Under the pieces are notes generated by a model, which saw only the letters and a list, made by a program, of their open reading frames with translations, did no database searches and was not told the DNA's origin. The position numbers and the translations under genes were made by a program. A DNA stretch of 64,000 bases from Tragulus kanchil (Eukaryota; Chordata; Mammalia; Artiodactyla; Tragulidae): assembly GCA_022376925.1 (NCBI GenBank), contig JAIOJX010000032.1, positions 172,075,979 through 172,139,978 on the forward strand, given 5' to 3'. Positions 57,161-64,000 of the stretch are shown here, piece by piece (the stretch's first letter is position 1; the number at the start of each line of letters is the position of its first letter).

Positions 57161-57371
57161 GCAAAACAATTCAGATGCATGTGGCTAAATTATTTCTGCA
57201 CATTACGGCTCTTGTCCACGGACCTCCTCAGTTTCAGGAGCCCTGTGGATCCCTCTTCTTTGAGGAAGCAGCCTGTTCAGCTCACTTGGTGCCTGCTGGG
57301 AGTGTGTGTGCACAGCGCACTAGTGGCAGCCTGGTGGGGAGGCGACTCTGGAAGGTGGGTTTTGCTTCGTA

Positions 57372-57490
57372 GCTGTCTGGCTGTAGGCAAGTTACTTAGC
57401 ATCTTCTTGCTTTGCTTTTCTGTGACATGGGGGTCATACCTTGGCTTCCTAGGAAGGTCAGGGGGAGAACACTCATGAAATGTTAGCAGA
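57372..57490 (+). mobile_element. MIRb-like fragment
   Basis: gtagctgtctggctgtagg, caagttacttagcatcttc and gacatgggggtcatacc match the MIRb core. Confidence 0.65.
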
Positions 57491-57621
57491 GGAGCAGGGA
57501 CGTTTATGCCTGGCTGAAAGAGTTGTAGGTCAGCTAGAACTCTTAGGAACTGAGAGCCGCCCAAAGGGTGAATTTCATTGGGATTTCAGCTGAAGTTGTC
57601 TGGATTCTTGAACATAAATGA

Positions 57622-57832
57622 CTGTTTTCTACAGGCCAGCCATCATTCTCAGCGCTTGACATAGACGGACCCATTCGGTCCTCAAAACAAAGAGTAAGTT
57701 GGATGTCCTTGTCAGCTCCATTGTGCAGAGGGGAAACTGAGGCACGGAGAGGGTAAGTCGTGGCTCAGTGTCACACAGCTTTTAAGAGGCAGAACCAGAA
57801 CCCACACGCAGGCCCTCTGCCGAGGCAGCAAC
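57622..57832 (+). mobile_element. MIR SINE
   Basis: ccatcattctcagcgcttg, gggaaactgaggcacgg, agagggtaagtcgtggc and gtcacacagcttttaagagg are well-preserved MIR words. Confidence 0.88.
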
Positions 57833-58752
57833 ACTCTTCGCCCCTGTGTGTCAGCCAGAGGGAGTCTGCGTCACCAGGCTTTATGTTGGGTTTGCAAGAA
57901 GGCTGGTGCTGCATTTTCCTGTGATTCCTCTAGGTTTTGAACCACTTCCTCATCAAACGATAGACTGTCCTGGACTTAGTGATGTCAGAGAAAGGGAGGA
58001 GATACATCCACATTGATATCCCACCTCAGCTTTTGGTTTTTCTCAATCTAATTTTTAACCTCTTAGATTAAGTACCTTTTTTTGGTTGTTCCTCCCTTCT
58101 CTTTTCTTGGTACCATGTGCATCTGAAATAAAGGGCCCTCATTCTTTGCCATTTTATCCCTCTGCTCATCTTCTGCTATCTGCGAAAGAAGACGTCACTC
58201 TTTCCTTTCCGTTGTTCATCAGGCCATTTCTACTGATTCTTTTAAGGAAAGACCAGTCCATTCTCAGGACCTCGAGGTAACCGTCCTGAGAATTCCCTCT
58301 AGACTTGGGTGTGGTTCAATGCAGAGCTCAGCTGGCTGACCCTCCCAGCTGCTAGGGAACATTTTTTCATGGAAACACATATTTGGTGAAAAATAATATT
58401 TCACCAAAGACAGCTTGAGTTCTGAAGGCCATTTTTCTTTGCTATGGCTGAAAACCACATTTTCCCAAACCAAATTACAGTGAAGGTAAACCAGAGAAGA
58501 CCCACTTTTGTTGCAAACTTGACTGCAGGGTATAATTTTGAAGTTTAGAGGAGATTGGGAGTATTTGAAAAAATTTTCTAATTAAAGAAAACAGCAACGA
58601 CACAGGAATATTTGTAAAAACCTGGACTAACTGGCTAGAGAAATCCAGCAATTGAATCACAGCGCCAAAGCCAGGAGTGGCTCGAGGCAGATCGTATCTC
58701 AGCGTATTTTATCTTCTCTGGACATGTTGGAGTTAATTCGTTTTGAGGTGAT
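57833..58752. other. Unassigned sequence
   Basis: No repeat recognised over more than 900 bp, unusual for this window. The region directly right of it holds the exon-like frame, so it could be 3' UTR, intron or plain intergenic DNA. Confidence 0.45.
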
Positions 58753-59001
58753 TCATCTTGTCTCAGCTGGGTTCTCAGTGACGCTTCTAAGATAGGCCAT
58801 CCTCTCCCAGGTGGACAGAGAGTGGCCGCTGGTGTTCAGGTGATGCATCATGGGAAGCTCAGCCACGGCTTTCTGCCACAGCTCAGAGGAGAAGCTGGGC
58901 TCCGAAGTTTTCTCTTCCACATACTCAGAGGCATCCGGGGACATGGCAGAGAAATTAGGGTGCAGAGGACGACTCATCTTATCTTGATGATATTGCCTCA
59001 T
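58753..59001 (-). CDS. Candidate protein-coding exon or small gene, unidentified
   Basis: The minus strand has an open frame of 82 codons from ATG at 59001 to TGA at 58753. A second in-frame ATG lies at 58977. Just upstream, ttataattgcag directly before AGCAGCATG could be a splice acceptor, and it follows an in-frame TAA. Codon choice looks like a mammalian gene (many GAG, CTG, GCC, AGC, GTG; few rare codons). The protein is mixed and polar, with blocks SRPLHPNFSAMSPDASEY, SSELWQKAVAELPMMHHLN and STWERMAYLRSV, and has no signal peptide, membrane segment or low-complexity tract. It lies outside all recognised repeats and occurs once. I do not recognise the protein. No strong splice donor follows, so it would be a terminal or single exon. 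It could also be a retrocopy or a chance frame. Confidence 0.4.
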   Translation of the reverse strand: MRQYHQDKMSRPLHPNFSAMSPDASEYVEEKTSEPSFSSELWQKAVAELPMMHHLNTSGHSLSTWERMAYLRSVTENPAETR

Positions 59002-59199
59002 GCTGCTCTGCAATTATAAGGCGTGTTCCCCGGGGCTGGTGTTGGTTGGTAGAAGGCTGGATTGCAAAGCAACAAGATAATTAGGCACAATTGAATTAAC
59101 TAAAGAATAAGTGTCAGAGTCCGTTGCAATCCTCCTCATTTCATTATACTGAGCCCAGGGGTGTCATTTTTTATTTTTTGGTTTCATTAAATCATTTTA

Positions 59200-59815
59200 G
59201 CTTCTTTTTTTATTTTTTGAGAGGCATTAAAATTTTTTTAATCTAAAGTATAGGTGCTTTACAATGTTATGTTAATACCTGCTGTACAGAGCAGTGAATT
59301 AGCTATATGTGTACACATATCTCCCCCCCCACCCCATTTTTTTGGATTTCCTTCCTGTTTAGGTCACTGCAGAGCATTAGGTAGAATTCCCTGTGCTATA
59401 CAGTAGGTTCCCATGATACATAGTATCAATAGTGTGTATATGTCAATCCCTAGCTCCTATCCCCTTTTGGTATCCCTACCTTTGTTCTCCAGGCCTTGGT
59501 CTCTGTTTCTGCTTTGTCAATAAGATTGTCTATATAAGTTTTCTCAGATTCCACATATATATATGTTAATATACAGTTTTTGTTTTTCTCTTTTTGACTT
59601 TCTTCAGTCTATATGACAGCTTCTATCTAGGTCCATCCACCTCTCTACAGATGGTCCAATTTCATTCCTTTTTATAGTTGAGTAGTATTCTACTGTATAT
59701 ATGTACTGCATCTTCCTTATTCATTCCTCTATTGATGAAATTTAGGTTGTTTCCATGTCCTGGCTATTATAAACAGTGCTGTGGTGAACGTCGGGGTGCA
59801 TGTGTCTTTTTCCTT
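59200..59815 (-). mobile_element. L1 3' end, antisense
   Basis: tgctttacaatgttatgtt, gtgaattagctatatgtg, ccctgtgctatacagtagg, gtttccatgtcctggc and gtggtgaacgtcggggtgc are the antisense L1 3' UTR and ORF2 tail in order. Confidence 0.9.
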
Positions 59816-59989
59816 AAGTAATTTTTAAACAGCTCCAAAAACACAAGAAAATAATTAAAAAGTGAAAATAAGTGAGAAGATGTATATTGCATTAACTCCA
59901 TCTGGAAACTATTTAATTGGATTAGCTCCACTCAGATACCACTGTGCTGGAATTGTTACCTTTTGTGGAGTTCACACCCAGCAGTTATA

Positions 59990-60018
59990 GTGTGTGGTGT
60001 GTGTGTGTGTGTGTGTGT
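59990..60018. repeat. (GT)n microsatellite
   Basis: About fourteen GT units with one interruption, followed by a CT-rich (ccttcctgccctccc) tract. Confidence 0.93.
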
Positions 60019-60133
60019 TTCCTTCCTGCCCTCCCTTCCTGCTTCCCTTCCTTTCTTCCCTCCTTTTTTCCTTCCAGTGCCATTCTGTCCAGTGACCATT
60101 GACCAAGGTACTCTTGGTACCGCAGGACTCTAC

Positions 60134-60238
60134 GGGACCTTCCTTGGACAGATCCTCCACCACATCCTTCACCTGCAAATAACAGGGGACCTTCCTTGGA
60201 CAGATCCTCCACCACATCCTTCACCTGCCTGTTATTTG
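60134..60238. repeat. 43-bp direct repeat with an 11-bp inverted repeat around the second copy
   Basis: A 43-bp unit starting gggaccttccttggacag is at 60134-60176 and 60186-60228. Between and after the copies lie caaataacagg (60176-60186) and cctgttatttg (60228-60238), exact reverse complements. Confidence 0.92.
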
Positions 60239-60784
60239 TGGAAAGTTTTTAGCCTCCTAGACCTTCCCCGAGTTCCAAAGAATAAATTTAACCAGAGACA
60301 TGAGAGAATGCAGAAGCAAAAATTCCATCAAGCAAGACAAAATCGTAGTTTAGTCATTATACAAGGTCAAGGGCCTTTAGTTTCTCCTCAAGGGCTATAG
60401 ATAATATTCTGGGTCAAGTCCTTGAGCTGGCTTGAAGATATGGAAACCCCCGCCAGGTAGAGGCAGTGAACCATGGGCCTCCCCCAAGCACGTAGACCCC
60501 AGACCAGTTGGAACCAGAAGGCTGATGAGCTTGACTCCTGGTCACCTCACCACCAGCCAGATGAATGTCTGTGAGTCGATCCCACCTTGCAGCCCTTTTC
60601 CTCACCCTGTCTTTGACGACCTCTCCCTGAAAGCGGTCGGGCAGGGTTTTGTTTTGTTGTTGCTTTGCCTGGGCTCCTTGCTTGGCGCCTGTAATAAATG
60701 CTGCACTTTCCTTCACCATGATCTGGTGTCAGGAGATGGGCTCCACCTCTTGAGGATGAGCAAACCCGAGTTTGGTTCTGTAAC
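60229..60784 (+). mobile_element. Retroviral-type LTR, probably solitary (partial copy 61586-61869)
   Basis: Looks like an LTR. It has a possible tg start near 60229-60237, a poly(A) signal aataaa inside cctgtaataaatgctgc, a downstream ggtgtcaggagatggg block, and an end gagtttggttctgtaaca. No primer site or coding region follows. The left boundary and family are uncertain. The second copy holds only its 3' half because the duplication starts inside it. Confidence 0.55.
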
Positions 60785-61412
60785 AGTACCATATCATGTG
60801 CTGGTGGTTGAAAAGTATTGTCCCAACTGGGCCCAGCCGCTCGGGTTCTGAAAGACTGTGTGATGTAGAATGGTGCATCTATCAAAGCTGGAGTTTCATT
60901 CGGAAGAAGGCTCAGTAGACTCAGCAAACAAGTGTCGTCTGAGGGTTACTGGGGAGAAAGAAGCTGTAGGGAGCACGGACATCATCCCAGGAGGTCATCC
61001 TTTGAATTTATGGTTTTCTCTAAGGAACAGTTCCAGGTCCTCAGCAGGTATTGGTGCTCCCTTGGCCTTACATTTTTTCTCTTATTTTAATAATTTTCCA
61101 ATTCCCATCCTTTCATGTATTTGTGGTAGGACGATGGCCACACCCATGAGAGAGGGTGGACAGGTTTAACAATAAAGAAAAATAAAAATAACACTCCCCT
61201 CCTCAAAGAGAATGCCCAGCTAAATTTGAATTTCAGATAAGCAATAAATAATTTCTTTTGTACAGATAGACCCTGTGCAGTATATGGAACATACTCATAT
61301 AAAAATTTTGGTTCTTTAGCCAGTATTCATATTTAACCAGGTATCTAGTATGTGATCCACCAACGATTCTCTGAGCGACAGAGTGGACATGATTTAAAGT
61401 TGGGGTAGTTTA
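60785..61412. other. Unassigned sequence (copy 61870-62497)
   Basis: A plus-strand 99-codon frame at 60870-61169 is present in both copies. No domain is recognised. Confidence 0.45.
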
Positions 61413-61585
61413 ACAGAACCATCTGGGGAACAATAGACTGGTTCCAAACTGGGAAAGGAGCACGTGGAGGCTGTAGACGGTCACCCGGCTTATGTAACTT
61501 CTAGGCAGAGGACATCACGCACAATGCTGGTCTGGATGAAGCACAAGCTGGAATCAAAATTGCAGGGAGAAATATCAGTAACCTC
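61413..61585 (+). mobile_element. BovB fragment, truncated by the duplication joint
   Basis: Same as 62498-62670. It stops at gtaacctcag where copy 2 of duplication 17 begins. Confidence 0.88.
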
Positions 61586-62497
61586 AGACCAGTTGGAACC
61601 AGAAGGCTGATGAGCTTGACTCCTGGTCACCTCACCACCAGCCAGATGAATGTCTGTGAGTCGATCCCACCTTGCAGCCCTTTTCCTCACCCTGTCTTTG
61701 ACGACCTCTCCCTGAAAGCGGTCGGGCAGGGTTTTGTTTTGTTGTTGCTTTGCCTGGGCTCCTTGCTTGGCGCCTGTAATAAATGCTGCACTTTCCTTCA
61801 CCATGATCTGGTGTCAGGAGATGGGCTCCACCTCTTGAGGATGAGCAAACCCGAGTTTGGTTCTGTAACAGTACCATATCATGTGCTGGTGGTTGAAAAG
61901 TATTGTCCCAACTGGGCCCAGCCGCTCGGGTTCTGAAAGACTGTGTGATGTAGAATGGTGCATCTATCAAAGCTGGAGTTTCATTCGGAAGAAGGCTCAG
62001 TAGACTCAGCAAACAAGTGTCGTCTGAGGGTTACTGGGGAGAAAGAAGCTGTAGGGAGCACGGACATCATCCCAGGAGGTCATCCTTTGAATTTATGGTT
62101 TTCTCTAAGGAACAGTTCCAGGTCCTCAGCAGGTATTGGTGCTCCCTTGGCCTTACATTTTTTCTCTTATTTTAATAATTTTCCAATTCCCATCCTTTCA
62201 TGTATTTGTGGTAGGACGATGGCCACACCCATGAGAGAGGGTGGACAGGTTTAACAATAAAGAAAAATAAAAATAACACTCCCCTCCTCAAAGAGAATGC
62301 CCAGCTAAATTTGAATTTCAGATAAGCAATAAATAATTTCTTTTGTACAGATAGACCCTGTGCAGTATATGGAACATACTCATATAAAAATTTTGGTTCT
62401 TTAGCCAGTATTCATATTTAACCAGGTATCTAGTATGTGATCCACCAACGATTCTCTGAGCGACAGAGTGGACATGATTTAAAGTTGGGGTAGTTTA

Positions 62498-63468
62498 ACA
62501 GAACCATCTGGGGAACAATAGACTGGTTCCAAACTGGGAAAGGAGCACGTGGAGGCTGTAGACGGTCACCCGGCTTATGTAACTTCTAGGCAGAGGACAT
62601 CACGCACAATGCTGGTCTGGATGAAGCACAAGCTGGAATCAAAATTGCAGGGAGAAATATCAGTAACCTCAGATGTGCAGATGACATCACCCTTATGGCT
62701 GAAAGCAAAGAGGAACTAAAGAGCCTTTTGATGAAGGTGAAAGAGGAGAGTGAAAAAGCTAGCCTAAAACTCAACTTTCAAAAAACGAAGATCATGGCAT
62801 CTGGTCCCATCATTTCATGGTGAACAGAGAGACAAACAGTGGAAACAGTGCCAGACTTTAATTTCTTGGGCTCCAGAATCATTGTGGATGGTGACTGCAG
62901 CCATGAAATCTGACACTTGCTCCTTGAAGAAAAACTATGACAAACCTAGACAGCGTATTCAAAAGCAGAGACATCACTTTACTGACAACAGTCCATGTAG
63001 TCAAAACTATGGTTTTCCCAGTAGTCATGTATGGATGTGAGAGCTGGACCATAAAGAAGGCTGAGCGCCGAAGAATTGCATCAATTCTTTGATGCCTCTG
63101 AACTGTGGTGTTGGAGAAGACTTTTGAGAGTCCCTTGGACTGCAGGGAGATCAAACCAGTCAATCCTAAAGGAAATCAACCCTAAAAATTCACTGGAAGG
63201 ACTTATGGTGAAGCTGAAACTACAATACTTGGGTCAACTGATGTGAAGAGACGACTCACTAGAAAAGACCCTGATGCTGGAAAAAGAAGAAGGTAGAAGG
63301 AGAAGGGGACGACAGAGGATGAGATGCTGGGATGGCATCACTGAGTCAATGGACATGAGTTTGATGAAGCTCCAGGAGATGGTGAGGGACAGGGGAGCCG
63401 GGCATGCTGCAGTCCAAGGGGTCGCAAAGAGTCAGATATGACTGAGCGACTGAACTGAACTGAATTTA
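62498..63468 (+). mobile_element. BovB LINE, sense, about 970 bp of the 3' half
   Basis: From gaacaatagactggttcc through ggatgaagcacaagctggaa, the RT active-site box (here CADD in ISNLRCADDITLMA, normally YADD), aaaacgaagatcatggcatc, gtatggatgtgagagctgg, to the 3' end gactgagcgactgaactg. Stops and frameshifts break the frame. Confidence 0.95.
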
Positions 63469-64000
63469 AGAGATGCTTAGATTTTACTTCTCCATCTTTT
63501 AAGTTTTGAAAGTGAGGCTGAAATATGTAATGTTTAAACATTTTCTTTTTACAAAAACCAATACTGCCATGCAGAGTGTAGAAGAAAGGACACAGGCTGT
63601 GTGTGATCAAAGAGTGTCAGGTCCTGATTTGACTGAAAGACACCTGCTGTCTAATATAAGGTCCTGGCTCTGCCTCTCCATCTCTCTCTCATCTCTGCAT
63701 GGTAGGTGGCTGTGAATGGGGGTGCCATCAGCCATTTCTAGGTGGCAGCATGGAAAGCCAGCTGCTAGCAATGCCCCCTCTCTGCTCCAGTGCCCCAGGG
63801 CTCTGGATGGGGGCTCCTCTCTCCACCCTGGATCAGTCCTCTGGATTAAGGATGACCCTGACTCAGAGCAGAGCTCCCAGCCCATACTCGATGGCCACAT
63901 TCTGTAAGGGAAAGTAAGTCGGTGGTGGTGTAGGTCACTGAGGTTGGGGGTTGTCTTTCTGCAACATAGACAGGCTCATCCTGACTGGTACCCCGGGTCA
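63469..64000. other. Unassigned sequence to the window end
   Basis: Short overlapping frames on both strands at 63506-63917, with gcatggtaggtgg at about 63698 as a weak donor-like site. No gene or repeat recognised. Confidence 0.45.

Larger units (their letters stand above)
60501..62670. repeat. Direct tandem duplication 17: 60501-61585 and 61586-62670 (1085 bp)
   Basis: Clean joint with the 4-bp word caga shared. Copies appear identical. Copy 1 ends inside a BovB element, which continues only after copy 2. Confidence 0.95.

Noticed and set aside
1..62672. A genuine system of regularly sized tandem gene duplications
   Set aside because: The units are unrelated sequences without genes, joints are random with respect to content, and errors gather at the joints. 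Assembly overlap explains all of it.

Overview
The window is mammalian nuclear DNA from a ruminant, almost certainly a bovid. The evidence is the repeat set. There are many Bov-tA-type SINEs with tRNA-Glu-like heads, several BovB (RTE) LINE 3' ends, CHR-type cetartiodactyl SINEs, and artiodactyl L1 3' ends. Older mammalian repeats (MIR, MER5A, MaLR, an ERVL LTR) lie beneath them. I see no bacterial-style operon, CRISPR array or established multi-exon gene. Most of the sequence I can classify is transposon-derived, and the rest is unassigned intergenic or intronic-looking DNA.

The dominant structure is not a repeat family. Seventeen times, a stretch of about 1.07-1.17 kb is followed directly by a near-identical second copy of itself. 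Junctions lie near 774, 3257, 6450, 9470, 12627, 14969, 18090, 23310, 25482, 28074, 31589, 35078, 40056, 46220, 48772, 54500 and 61585. The duplicated sequences are unrelated to each other. Mismatches, indels and one N gather beside the junctions. This is what is expected when adjacent draft contigs (about 2-7 kb here) overlap by about 1.1 kb and are joined end to end without merging. About 18.5 kb of the window is therefore probably redundant, and the real locus is probably near 45 kb. A few base differences away from the junctions look like allelic variants.

Layout: 0-5 kb, SINEs in unassigned sequence. 5.3-7.5 kb, an antisense L1 3' end, duplicated. 6.2-15.9 kb, sense L1 remnants carrying BovB, CHR, Bov-tA and a younger nested L1. 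16-20.5 kb, unassigned sequence, then a MaLR LTR and internal remnant. 20.5-29.8 kb, a long decayed antisense L1 with BovB and SINE insertions. 30-36 kb, CHR and Bov-tA SINEs (one nested pair with both target duplications visible) and MIR. 36.2-38 kb, MER5A, an MLT1-like LTR and an ERVL-type LTR with a tRNA-Leu-like primer site. 39-45 kb, SINEs, two BovB ends, a 435-bp element with inverted ends and a MIRb. 45-55 kb, mostly unassigned sequence in three duplications. 56-64 kb, two longer BovB pieces with altered reverse-transcriptase active-site boxes, MIRs, an antisense L1 end, a retroviral-type LTR and one candidate protein-coding exon on the minus strand (58753-59001).

No new biological system is visible. 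The points most worth checking are the systematic duplication, which affects any downstream use of this assembly, and the unidentified exon-like frame near 58.9 kb.
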